From Methanobacteriota archaeon (GTDB lineage Archaea > Thermoplasmatota > E2 > DHVEG-1), in NCBI GenBank assembly GCA_903877165.1, contig CAIRCU010000004.1, positions 1 through 57,991 on the forward strand: a DNA stretch of 57,991 bases, given 5' to 3'. How positions within the stretch are numbered: position 1 is the first letter of the stretch; every line of letters begins with the position of its first letter. The position numbers and the translations under genes are program-made. The notes under the pieces were generated by a model, which was not told where the DNA came from, searched no databases, and was given only the letters and a program-made list of their open reading frames with translations. Of the stretch, positions 34,485 to 42,286 are shown one piece after another.

Positions 34485-35102
34485 ATGCCAGAGACGACAG
34501 CTAAAAAATCACAGGAGAACAACCCTCAGGGGAAGCTCGATCCACCCGTCAACTACATCGTCTCAGGGTTGGAACGCTCCGGGACATCAATGATGATGCA
34601 GATGCTCGCTAACGGAGGGCTGCCTGTCGCCTTCGACGACGGCCGCAAGCCTGACGAGCACAATCCGAAGGGCTACTACGAGCTTGATGGCGGGAAGATT
34701 ATCACGAGACTCATGCAGAACTCTTTCCGTTTCGAGGACTACAAAGGCCGGTTCATTAAAATCACGGCGTTCGGCCTCCTCTACCTTCCACCAGGATCCT
34801 ACAAGATCATCTACATGCAGCGTAACCTTGACGAGGTCCTCGACTCCATGGAGACCATGGCGCAGATTACGGACACGCAGCGTGAGGAGACCAAGCAGAG
34901 TTTTCAAAAGCTTAATGAGAAGGTGCTCAAGGACCTTCAGAAGAGGAATGACGTCAAAGTCTTGTTGTTGAACTACAACGAGATCCTCCAGGATCCAGCG
35001 ACGCTTATCGCAATGCTGTGCCGGTTCCTCGCCCCCAACCGCTGCGACGCTCAGAAGATGACCACGGTCATTGACAAGCATTTATACCGGCAGCGGCGGT
35101 AA
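34485..35102 (+). CDS. Small sulfotransferase-family P-loop protein
   Basis: A 205-residue protein with the 5'-phosphosulfate loop IVSGLERSGTSMMMQML near residues 26-42 and a 3'-phosphate motif in KIIYMQRNLDEVLDSM, both as in PAPS-dependent sulfotransferases. It is shorter than the usual 280-320 residues and lacks the C-terminal GxxGxxK loop, so it could be a minimal enzyme or a binding protein. The start is the ATG at 34485, since the frame's earlier ATG lies in the preceding gene. It is the second gene of an operon with the RHH-like protein. Confidence 0.8.
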   Translation: MPETTAKKSQENNPQGKLDPPVNYIVSGLERSGTSMMMQMLANGGLPVAFDDGRKPDEHNPKGYYELDGGKIITRLMQNSFRFEDYKGRFIKITAFGLLYLPPGSYKIIYMQRNLDEVLDSMETMAQITDTQREETKQSFQKLNEKVLKDLQKRNDVKVLLLNYNEILQDPATLIAMLCRFLAPNRCDAQKMTTVIDKHLYRQRR

Positions 35103-35115
35103 ATCCTTTCTGCCA

Positions 35116-35928
35116 TTAGGTTCTTTTCTTCATTGATTCCGGGTCCTTCAATGCGTCCTCTAACGTGGTGTAGAACGCCTGCTGTGCCTGGCGCTCAAGC
35201 CACGGGTAATGCCCGCATTTCTGAAGGAGGATGAAACGGAAGTCCTGAAGTATCTTTGAGAGCGGTTGCTGTACGCCTGCTGCTGGATGTGGGTCTACGT
35301 CCCCGTGGATGGCGATGACCGGGCAGCGGATGTTCTTTCCTTCACGCAGGAGCCTGCCTGTTTTCCGCCAGAGTTCTGCTTCAGCCCAGATTGCCGCGAA
35401 GACATCGTATCGATATTCCATGGAGAAATCGTCATACGGGTATGGCGAGTGGGAGTCTGCAGGGAAGAGCAGTTGACCGATGTTGCGGAATATGGTGTTG
35501 CGTTCCAGGTCGTCTGCATGGTCGAGTGCGTCCTGCAACTGGGTGAGACGCCTTATGTCGTCCTTGCTGAGGCGTTTGAGTCGGGTCTGTGCGACTGCCG
35601 GGGCATAACGGTCCTCGAAAGGACCGCTGCTGATGAGGACGAGACGATGAACGTACGTTGGGTATCGTGCGGCATAGAGGAACCCAAGCCATGCACCCCA
35701 GGAATGGCCACAGATAACGAGCGGTGGAGAGCCACATGCCAGCACGTGCTCGTGGAGCTCATAGAGTTGGCCTTCAATAGAGCAGACAGAGAGGAGCGGC
35801 TCGAGGACGCCGTACTTTCGTGCAATTGTAGCGGCTACAGGCTGCATTTCGCCGAGTGCCCCTGGCCCGCCGTGGAGTACGACGATACGATATGGGGCGG
35901 GTCCATGGATTCGTAGCGGCTGTCCCAT
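35116..35928 (-). CDS. Alpha/beta hydrolase
   Basis: A 270-residue cytosolic hydrolase. The oxyanion strand is VVLHGGPGALGEM, the nucleophile elbow GHSWGAW (Ser), the acid lies in IHGDVDPHP and the His in CGHYPWLE. The HGGPG motif is typical of prolyl aminopeptidase-type and related enzymes. A cap domain occupies about residues 130-210. Its start lies 10 nt after the ABC permease stop, with AGGTAAGAG as binding site, so it belongs to the ABC operon. Confidence 0.87.
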   Translation of the reverse strand: MGQPLRIHGPAPYRIVVLHGGPGALGEMQPVAATIARKYGVLEPLLSVCSIEGQLYELHEHVLACGSPPLVICGHSWGAWLGFLYAARYPTYVHRLVLISSGPFEDRYAPAVAQTRLKRLSKDDIRRLTQLQDALDHADDLERNTIFRNIGQLLFPADSHSPYPYDDFSMEYRYDVFAAIWAEAELWRKTGRLLREGKNIRCPVIAIHGDVDPHPAAGVQQPLSKILQDFRFILLQKCGHYPWLERQAQQAFYTTLEDALKDPESMKKRT

Positions 35929-35938
35929 GGGTGTTCTC

Positions 35939-37129
35939 TTACCTGCTCATCGCTTTTTTGAACATCGGGACGGCGATGGCGAGCATTACGATGCCGAAGC
36001 CGATGAGGATGGCGACCTCGAGAAATACTGCGTCAAGGCCAGCGCCGAGCACCATAACTTTGCGCATCGCGGTCGTTGCATAGGTCAGCGGGAGGAAATG
36101 AGCGAGGTCCTGCATGTACCAGGGCATCTGTTGGAGCGGGAAGAAGACGCCGGAGAGGAACATCATAGGAAACATCAGCGTCATCATGACCATGGTCGCG
36201 GTCTCCTCTCTGTCAGTGAACGAGGTGATGAGGATCCCGAGACCGACGAAGCTGAAGACAGTCAGTAGGACGAGGAAGACGACGAGCAGGATGCTGCCTT
36301 GGATGACGACGCCGAACAGTCCGATGGCGAGGAGGAGGATGACGAAGCCCTGGATCATGCCGCGGACGGTTTGCGCCATGACTTTTCCGAGGATGATGGA
36401 GAGGCGGTTGATGGGGGCGACGAGCATGCCGTCCAGTGTCCCAATATCTTTTTCGTAGGAGATGGCGTGAGGCAGTCCGGTCATGAGTGCCATCATGACG
36501 ACCATGCAGATGATGCCGGGGGCAACGAATTGGAAGTAGTTCGGCTCGCCGGGGACGATGCCTTTGAACTCGGTTTTGTAGGGGGTGATGATGGAGCCTG
36601 CGGTAGTGGTTGAGACATGGTAGGTGACGTTGAGGGTGTGGACCGCGGTTTGGGTGCCCATAGTGGCAATGACTTGGGACATGACGCCTTCCATGGTCAA
36701 GGACATCTGTGGGTTTGATTGGTCGATAACGATGGTGATGTAGCCTTGTTTACCGGTCATGAGGTTCTGGCTGAAGTTCTCGGGGATGATGATGCCGCCG
36801 TTGATGTCGCTGTCCTGCAGTTTCGTCTTGATGTCGTCGAAGCCTTTGGCTGTGGATAGTTTCATCATGCCGGTGTGGTTGTTGATGGCTTCGAGTTGGG
36901 TGGTGAACATGGTTCCCATGGACTGGTCGAGGTAGCCTTGGTCTTGGTTGGCGAGGGCGACGGGGGTGTCTTTGATGGTGGTGCCGGAGGGGAAGATGAA
37001 GCCAATCATGACCATCATGAAGAGAGGCATGAGGATGAGCATGACGAGGCGAATTTTACTGCGACTGAATTCGGCGAGGTCTTTCCAGCAGATCCAAAAG
37101 CTGTGTTTCAGGATATGGCGTTTCGACAT
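35939..37129 (-). CDS. ABC-2 type transporter permease
   Basis: A 396-residue membrane subunit. TM1 (LVMLILMPLFMMVMIGFIF) is followed by a large extracytoplasmic domain at about residues 50-190 (NQDQGYLDQSMGTMF, GGIIIPENFSQ), then five TM segments at the end, as in ABC-2 membrane type 3 exporters. The start is ATG 37129 (MSKRHILKH); the longer frame runs into the ATPase gene. The gene lies 13 nt after the ATPase gene and works with it, exporting an unknown compound. Confidence 0.88.
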   Translation of the reverse strand: MSKRHILKHSFWICWKDLAEFSRSKIRLVMLILMPLFMMVMIGFIFPSGTTIKDTPVALANQDQGYLDQSMGTMFTTQLEAINNHTGMMKLSTAKGFDDIKTKLQDSDINGGIIIPENFSQNLMTGKQGYITIVIDQSNPQMSLTMEGVMSQVIATMGTQTAVHTLNVTYHVSTTTAGSIITPYKTEFKGIVPGEPNYFQFVAPGIICMVVMMALMTGLPHAISYEKDIGTLDGMLVAPINRLSIILGKVMAQTVRGMIQGFVILLLAIGLFGVVIQGSILLVVFLVLLTVFSFVGLGILITSFTDREETATMVMMTLMFPMMFLSGVFFPLQQMPWYMQDLAHFLPLTYATTAMRKVMVLGAGLDAVFLEVAILIGFGIVMLAIAVPMFKKAMSR

Positions 37130-37142
37130 AGGTATGGTCTCC

Positions 37143-38345
37143 TTATCGTACTCGACTGGTTTGTCGTCGTCTGGGTCCGTGTCCTCGCCCGCGATGGTTG
37201 ACGGTCTCTGAGACTTTTTCACGGACCTGCCGGCCCGTGAGGTGGAGGAAAACATCTTCCAGGGTGGGTTCGATGTTGCGGACCAAGGCGACTTTTGCTC
37301 CGTGTTTTCGGAGGAGGTCGATGATGGTGTCAAAGGCGCCCGGGCCGAGGACGTGGACTTTGATGTGAGTCTCGTCCTCCTGTGTGATGGTTTTAACGGC
37401 GGGTGAGGCCTGGACGGCCGTAATCATATGTGGAGTGAGGTTGCTGATTTGGATTTCGAAGACATTGGCGTCGGTTCCGGAGACGAGTTTTTTAAGGTTC
37501 GCTGGGGTGTCGAGTGCGACGATGTTTCCTTTGTCGATGATGCCGATGCGGTCGCAGAGCATGTCTGCTTCGCTCATCATGTGGGTGGTGAGGATGATGG
37601 TGGTGCCTTGGTCGGTGTTGATTTTTCCGATGAGGTCGCGGATGTCTGAGGTGGATTGAGGGTCGAGGCCGAGGGTGGGTTCGTCGAGGAAGAGGATTTC
37701 AGGTTCGTTGACGAGGGCGCGGATGACGTTGATGCGCTGTTTCATGCCGGTGGAGAAGGTACCGATTCGAGCGTCCGCCCATTTTTCCATGCGGACGAAG
37801 GTGAGGAGGTCGTTGATGCGCTGTTGGAGCTGTGGTTCTGGGATGTTGTAGAGTCTGCCGAAGAGTGCGAGGTTTTCGCGTGCGGTAAGGTCGTCGTACA
37901 TGATCATTTTTTCGCTGACGAGGCCGATGTGTTCGCGGACCTTGCTGTCCTGGTCAATGATATCATAGCCTGCGACCGTGGCGGAGCCAGCGCTGGGTCT
38001 GCTGAGGGTGCACAGCATCCGTATAATGGTGGATTTCCCGGCTCCGTTGGGGCCGAGCAGCCCGAAGATTTCGCCGGTGTTGACGGTGAAGGTGACGTCG
38101 TCGACCGCGGTGAAGTCGCCGAACATCTTTTTGAGGTGCGTGATGACGATGGCGGCCTTACTGTCCTTGTGGTGCGTATGGTCTGTGGTGGTGGGCAGGA
38201 TGGCCTTGCCCGTGGTTTTACAGGAGGGGCAGGTGACGATGATGTGTTCGCCGGGTGCTCCCGTAACCGTTTCGATGGTCTCGCAGGTCGGGCATTTGAA
38301 CTTCTTGGTGGTTTTCTGCTGGTTGGCGGATGGCATTAGGGTCAC
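37143..38345 (-). CDS. ABC transporter ATPase with N-terminal zinc ribbon
   Basis: A 400-residue nucleotide-binding subunit. Residues 15-50 form a zinc ribbon (CPTC and CPSC pairs) before a typical ABC-2 exporter ATPase: Walker A GPNGAGKST, signature FSTGMKQRI (LSGGQ variant), Walker B LFLDEPTLGLDP and the switch TTHMM. A regulatory tail follows (about 320-380). GTG at 38345 overlaps the AbrB stop as GTGA; ATG at 38336 is the alternative. With the permease and AbrB gene it forms one operon. Confidence 0.9.
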   Translation of the reverse strand: MTLMPSANQQKTTKKFKCPTCETIETVTGAPGEHIIVTCPSCKTTGKAILPTTTDHTHHKDSKAAIVITHLKKMFGDFTAVDDVTFTVNTGEIFGLLGPNGAGKSTIIRMLCTLSRPSAGSATVAGYDIIDQDSKVREHIGLVSEKMIMYDDLTARENLALFGRLYNIPEPQLQQRINDLLTFVRMEKWADARIGTFSTGMKQRINVIRALVNEPEILFLDEPTLGLDPQSTSDIRDLIGKINTDQGTTIILTTHMMSEADMLCDRIGIIDKGNIVALDTPANLKKLVSGTDANVFEIQISNLTPHMITAVQASPAVKTITQEDETHIKVHVLGPGAFDTIIDLLRKHGAKVALVRNIEPTLEDVFLHLTGRQVREKVSETVNHRGRGHGPRRRQTSRVR

Positions 38346-38572
38346 TTCTTGCGAATTTTGGATTTGAGTTGGGTGATGTTATCGCTCATGAAGTCGAGGT
38401 ATTTGTCCATGGTGTCTTCGTTGAAGAGGGTGATGTTTTTCATATGGGGGTTGCCGATGACGATGAGGGTGTCGCCTTTTTTGATGTTGAGTTCGCGGCG
38501 TAGCGTGATAGGCAGGACGATCTGTCCGCGTTCGCCGACGGTGGTGCTTCCGTAGAATTTCAGTGGTCTCAT
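38342..38572 (-). CDS. AbrB/SpoVT family swapped-hairpin regulator
   Basis: A 76-residue DNA-binding protein, MRPLKFYGSTTVGERGQIVLP: the swapped-hairpin core GSTTVGERGQIVLPITLRRE plus GDTLIVIG is complete. It is first in the operon with the zinc-ribbon ABC exporter and stands beside a divergent second ABC exporter, so it may control both. The ATG at 38584 is an alternative start; the longer frame to 38653 crosses the TATA box and is rejected. Confidence 0.83.
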   Translation of the reverse strand: MRPLKFYGSTTVGERGQIVLPITLRRELNIKKGDTLIVIGNPHMKNITLFNEDTMDKYLDFMSDNITQLKSKIRKK

Positions 38573-38610
38573 TTGCGATTCCATCCGGTGTTGGGTCCGG
38601 GAATCAGAAT

Positions 38611-38622
38611 GGGGTATAAATA
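38611..38622 (-). promoter_or_regulatory. TATA box of the AbrB-ABC operon
   Basis: Minus-strand TTATTTATACC gives a transcription start near 38591 and a leader of 7-19 nt. It lies between the two divergent ABC operons, next to where an AbrB protein would be expected to bind. Confidence 0.6.
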
Positions 38623-38756
38623 ATTTTTCATACATTTCATACTTTTCATACACTGAAGGCTAATAAAGGGGATGTGGATATGAGGTCACCACACGCCCCC
38701 TCTTTCCCTAGAGGGACCACACGTGCAAACGGCGTGCGCGGTGGAGGAATCCAACC

Positions 38757-39728
38757 ATGGCAGCCATCATCGACATCAAGGATCTCACCAAGACCTACGA
38801 GGACCGCACGGTCGTCGACCACCTTAACCTCCAGATCGAAGAGGGAGAGATCTTCGGACTTCTCGGGCCGAACGGCGCAGGGAAGACTACGACCCTGCTG
38901 ATGTTGACCACGCTGAAGCCGCCGACTTCAGGCACCGCGCTCATCAATGGCTTCGATATCACGAAACGCCCTGACAAGGTGCGCAAATCCATCGGCATCG
39001 TCTTCCAGGAGCCGAGCACAGACGAAATTTTAACGGGCTACGAGAACCTCAAGCTACACGGCTGGCTGTACGACATGCCCGACCACCTCTTGAAAGAACG
39101 AATCACGGACGTCCTGCAGTTGGTTAATCTCACAGACAGAAAGGACGACCTCGTGAAACGGTACTCCGGCGGGATGCGCCGGCGCCTCGAGCTCGCACGA
39201 GGCCTCATGCACCATCCCAAGGTCCTGTTCCTCGATGAGCCCACGCTCGGTCTCGACCCGCAGTCCCGAGAGGGCCTCTGGCGGTACATCGAGAAGCTGG
39301 CGCAGGAGAAGAACATGACCATCATCCTGACGACCCACTACATGGATGAGGCGGACCGGCTCTGTAACCGCCTCGCAATCATGGACAAGGGTAAAATCGT
39401 CGTCCTAGATACTCCCAAACAACTCAAAGCCAACCTCGGCGGAGACATCGTCCGGCTCAAGGCGCCACACCTCGACCAGGAGCGGCTGAAAGCACTCCCG
39501 TACGTCAAGAAGATCTCCCCCTGCGACGGGGAACTCTGCCTCACCGTGGAAAACGCAAGTTCCCACCTCCAGGAGATCCTCACCCTCGTCGGCAAGGTGG
39601 ACTCCGTGGAGGTACGCATCCCGACCCTCGATGACGTCTTCTTGCACTACACAGGCAAAGCCCTCAAAAACTCCGATGCGCAGGGCGGTTGGACTTCAGG
39701 CCCCATGACCGGGGAGGCGAATGAATGA
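38757..39728 (+). CDS. ABC-2 exporter ATPase (DrrA-type)
   Basis: A 323-residue ATPase: Walker A GPNGAGKTT, signature YSGGMRRRLELARGL, Walker B LFLDEPTLGLDP, and a His switch in TTHYMDEA. The last 100 residues form the regulatory domain typical of DrrA-like drug or lipid exporters. GGTGGAGG lies before the ATG. It overlaps the permease gene by 4 nt (ATGA). Confidence 0.9.
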   Translation: MAAIIDIKDLTKTYEDRTVVDHLNLQIEEGEIFGLLGPNGAGKTTTLLMLTTLKPPTSGTALINGFDITKRPDKVRKSIGIVFQEPSTDEILTGYENLKLHGWLYDMPDHLLKERITDVLQLVNLTDRKDDLVKRYSGGMRRRLELARGLMHHPKVLFLDEPTLGLDPQSREGLWRYIEKLAQEKNMTIILTTHYMDEADRLCNRLAIMDKGKIVVLDTPKQLKANLGGDIVRLKAPHLDQERLKALPYVKKISPCDGELCLTVENASSHLQEILTLVGKVDSVEVRIPTLDDVFLHYTGKALKNSDAQGGWTSGPMTGEANE

Positions 39729-40504
39729 GCGAGCTGAAAGGCATCTACGCCCTCTGGTACAGGGAGTTCAAGGTCTTCACGCGCGAACGCTCCCGCGTCG
39801 TCTCCTCCATCATCAACCCGCTGCTGTGGCTCTTCATCATCGGCACGGGCCTAGGCTCCTTCCTCTCCTTCGGGCCAGTCGGATACCAGGCGTTCCTCTA
39901 CCCTGGCATCCTCATCATGACCTCGCTGTTCTCCGCCGTCTTCTTCGGCGTCTACATCGTCTGGGACAAAAAGGTTGACTTCATGAAAGAAGTCCTGGTC
40001 GCCCCTATGCGCCGCACCTCGATCTTCATCGGCAAGATCCTCGGCGGGTCGACCGACACCCTCATCCAAACCATGATCCTCATCGTGATCGGCATCGCCT
40101 TGTCCTTCGCCGGCATCCTCCAAATCCACTTCACGGTCCTCTCGATTCTCGTAACGGTCGTCTTCCTCTTTGTCATCACCGTCGGCCTCTGCGCCATCGG
40201 CCTGATCATCGGCTCTCAGATGGAAAGCCCTGAGGGATTCCAGCTCATCATCAGCTTCCTCATCTTCCCCTTGTTCTTCCTCTCCGGAGCCATCTTCCCC
40301 ATTTACAATCAGTCAGGTGTGCTGTCGACCATCGTCCTCGTCAACCCCGTTACGTATGCCGTCGACGGCATGCGTGGAGTACTCATTGGACGCGGACCAC
40401 AACTCGGCCAATTCGACCCCTGGCTGGACTTCCTCGTCATCACCATCTTCTCCGCCATCATGGTCGCCATAGGAACCTACGCCTTCAAGAAAATGAAATT
40501 GTAA
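39725..40504 (+). CDS. ABC-2 exporter permease (DrrB-type)
   Basis: A 259-residue membrane subunit with six TM segments and the ABC-2 conserved stretch LFFLSGAIFPI before the last pair, followed by NPVTYAVDGMRG. It pairs with the preceding ATPase to export a drug, lipid or glycoconjugate. The N-terminal half begins with the usual cytoplasmic helix and ends in FIIGTGLGSFLSF. The TATA box of the arsenite methyltransferase gene begins at its stop codon. Confidence 0.9.
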   Translation: MSELKGIYALWYREFKVFTRERSRVVSSIINPLLWLFIIGTGLGSFLSFGPVGYQAFLYPGILIMTSLFSAVFFGVYIVWDKKVDFMKEVLVAPMRRTSIFIGKILGGSTDTLIQTMILIVIGIALSFAGILQIHFTVLSILVTVVFLFVITVGLCAIGLIIGSQMESPEGFQLIISFLIFPLFFLSGAIFPIYNQSGVLSTIVLVNPVTYAVDGMRGVLIGRGPQLGQFDPWLDFLVITIFSAIMVAIGTYAFKKMKL

Positions 40505-40505
40505 C

Positions 40506-40515
40506 CTTAATATAG
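40506..40515 (+). promoter_or_regulatory. Promoter of the arsenite methyltransferase gene
   Basis: CCTTAATATA (40505-40514) predicts a transcription start at about 40537, so the mRNA is essentially leaderless at the ATG at 40538. Confidence 0.6.
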
Positions 40516-40537
40516 ACGCACGACATCGCTTTCCATA

Positions 40538-41272
40538 ATGAAAGACGAAGACGTGAAGCGAGCCGTCAAACGGCATTACACCCAGGCAGCCACGAAAGGC
40601 ACCTGCTGCTGCGGCGGCGCCAAGGACGAGGATATCAGCAAGGCACTCGGGTACGTCGAAAAAGACATCTCGGCATTCCCTGAGGCGAACCTCGGGCTCG
40701 GCTGCGGAAACCCCATCGCCCTAGGGAGGATCCGCGAAGGCGACGTCGTCCTGGACCTGGGGTCAGGCGCTGGCCTCGACTGCTTTCTCGCCGCCCGGAA
40801 AGTCGGCACCACCGGCCATGTCATCGGCGTCGACATGACCGAGGCGATGATCGAGAAGGCGAGGAAGAACGCGGCGACCTACGGCTTCAAACATGTCGAG
40901 TTCCGGCTCGGGGACATCGGCCAGCTCCCAGTCGACAACGCATCGGTCGACGTCATCATCAGCAACTGCGTCATCAACCTCGCACCGGACAAGAAAGCGG
41001 TCTTCGCTGACGCGTACCGCGTCCTGAAACACAAGGGACGGATGTTCATCTCCGACATTGTCTTGCTCAAAGAACTCACAAGCGAACAACGCAACGACGT
41101 GGACCTAATCACCGGCTGCGTCAGCGGCGCGATGCTCCGCGACGAGTACCTCAACCTCATAAAGGACGCCGGCTTCGCCGTCACCATCCTTGCGGAGAAC
41201 ACCGCAATCAGCAAGCAGCAATACCAAAGCATCCCCCTCGAAAGCCTCACCGTCGAAGCAACAAAACCATAG
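40538..41272 (+). CDS. arsM: Arsenite methyltransferase (ArsM)
   Basis: A 244-residue SAM-dependent methyltransferase that converts As(III) to methylated arsenicals. The SAM loop is [12 protein letters not shown]; the three As(III)-binding cysteines are Cys56 (LGCGNPI), Cys144 (SNCVINL) and Cys194 (GCVSGA), in the spacing typical of ArsM, plus an N-terminal CCC cluster (23-25). No ArsR regulator lies next to it, and it has its own promoter. It follows an ABC exporter, but a link is not shown. Confidence 0.93.
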   Translation: MKDEDVKRAVKRHYTQAATKGTCCCGGAKDEDISKALGYVEKDISAFPEANLGLGCGNPIALGRIREGDVVLDLGSGAGLDCFLAARKVGTTGHVIGVDMTEAMIEKARKNAATYGFKHVEFRLGDIGQLPVDNASVDVIISNCVINLAPDKKAVFADAYRVLKHKGRMFISDIVLLKELTSEQRNDVDLITGCVSGAMLRDEYLNLIKDAGFAVTILAENTAISKQQYQSIPLESLTVEATKP

Positions 41273-41313
41273 AATCCACACAGCCGCTGGAAGACCAAAG
41301 ACTCGTCATTGGC

Positions 41314-41332
41314 CGGTTTTTTCTTTTAACCG
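41314..41332 (+). terminator. Terminator after arsM
   Basis: GGTTTTTTCTTTTAACC: a T-rich run with short complementary ends (GGTT/AACC), 40 nt after the arsM stop and just before the convergent VIT1-like gene. Confidence 0.5.
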
Positions 41333-41336
41333 CTGC

Positions 41337-41843
41337 TTAGAGCGTGGAGAAGAAGGACGCAATCCACATGCTCAGCCAGTAACTGATGATGATGACGACC
41401 ACAGCGATACCCACATGCATCAGAATGGCGATGTAGGGATTGACCTTCTGTTCCCGGGAGATGTAATAACTTAACACCCCGAGCAGCGACAAGCCCCATA
41501 CCACCGAGAACACGATAGCCAGATTGAGAGGGAGGACGAGCACAAGCGCGATGAACACGAGGATCACGCCGATGCGCGTCAGAAAATTCAACACCGTCGA
41601 GATGCGCACGACCCGCTGCTGCTTTAAATCCGACTCCTGATAGATATGGATGCCCAGCGAATCCGAGATATTATCCGCAATCGCAATAACCAACAGCGAG
41701 CCGACGATGCTCAACTTCGGATTGGAGCTGTGGCTCAGACCGATGATGAACGCAAGACAGGTGATAATCGCCGAGCTCGCCCCGAAACTGTACTTCGTCA
41801 GATGCGACATTGCGAGGGAGAAATACCCATACAACTTATACAT
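41337..41843 (-). CDS. VIT1/CCC1-like metal transporter family protein
   Basis: A 168-residue membrane protein with five TM segments. The motif GASSAIITCLAFIIGLSHSSNP, followed by VIAIADNISDSLGIHIYQES, resembles the TM1-TM2 region of VIT1/CCC1 Fe2+/Mn2+ transporters, in which acidic residues in TM1-2 bind metal. It is shorter than usual (about 220). The acidic metal-binding loop after TM2 is reduced to a basic region (SDLKQQR). It converges on arsM. Confidence 0.75.
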   Translation of the reverse strand: MYKLYGYFSLAMSHLTKYSFGASSAIITCLAFIIGLSHSSNPKLSIVGSLLVIAIADNISDSLGIHIYQESDLKQQRVVRISTVLNFLTRIGVILVFIALVLVLPLNLAIVFSVVWGLSLLGVLSYYISREQKVNPYIAILMHVGIAVVVIIISYWLSMWIASFFSTL

Positions 41844-41913
41844 CTTTGCTCAACCCGCAAGACGGAACAGTAAAATACTCATGAGTCTTACGCATCCATA
41901 GAAGAACGACTAC

Positions 41914-42258
41914 TTGAAAAAAATCGCGCTCCTGGCCATCGTTATCGTGCTCATCTTCCTCAACCTTGGTGGATGCCTTAGTGATAAAGGCAAATTCGTC
42001 GGAACCTGGCAGTTCTCAGAGGGAGGAACCATTACGTTTTTCGATAACGACACCGTCACTATCACTGGCATCAGCCCTCTGGGTGCCCTGCAGCTCAACG
42101 GCATGTTCACCTATGCCCTCTCCGATCATAACGTCACGTTTGTCTCCCGAGGATCAACCATAGGAATCACGGTCACCCTAGCGTACAGCTTCACGAACGA
42201 CACCACCCTGGTCCTCTCCAACAACCAAGCATCGCTGACGCTCACTAAATCAAGTTAA
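41914..42258 (+). CDS. Small secreted lipoprotein
   Basis: A 114-residue protein from a TTG start: KKIALLAIVIVLIFLNLGGC is a lipoprotein signal ending in a lipobox Cys, followed by a compact beta-rich domain (FVGTWQFSEGGTITFFDNDTV) like lipocalin-type or heat-shock-related exported domains. No SD is obvious. The segment 41867-41885 between it and the divergent VIT1-like gene has a TATA element in each direction (AAAATACT and its complement). Confidence 0.65.
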   Translation: MKKIALLAIVIVLIFLNLGGCLSDKGKFVGTWQFSEGGTITFFDNDTVTITGISPLGALQLNGMFTYALSDHNVTFVSRGSTIGITVTLAYSFTNDTTLVLSNNQASLTLTKSS

Positions 42259-42282
42259 GAAAAAGAGGAGAAAAAAGGAGAA
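42259..42282 (-). terminator. T-rich terminator of the caspase-like protein gene
   Basis: Minus-strand CCTTTTTTCTCCTCTTTTTCTT directly after the stop codon at 42287, between two convergent genes. Confidence 0.45.
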
Positions 42283-42286
42283 GGGC

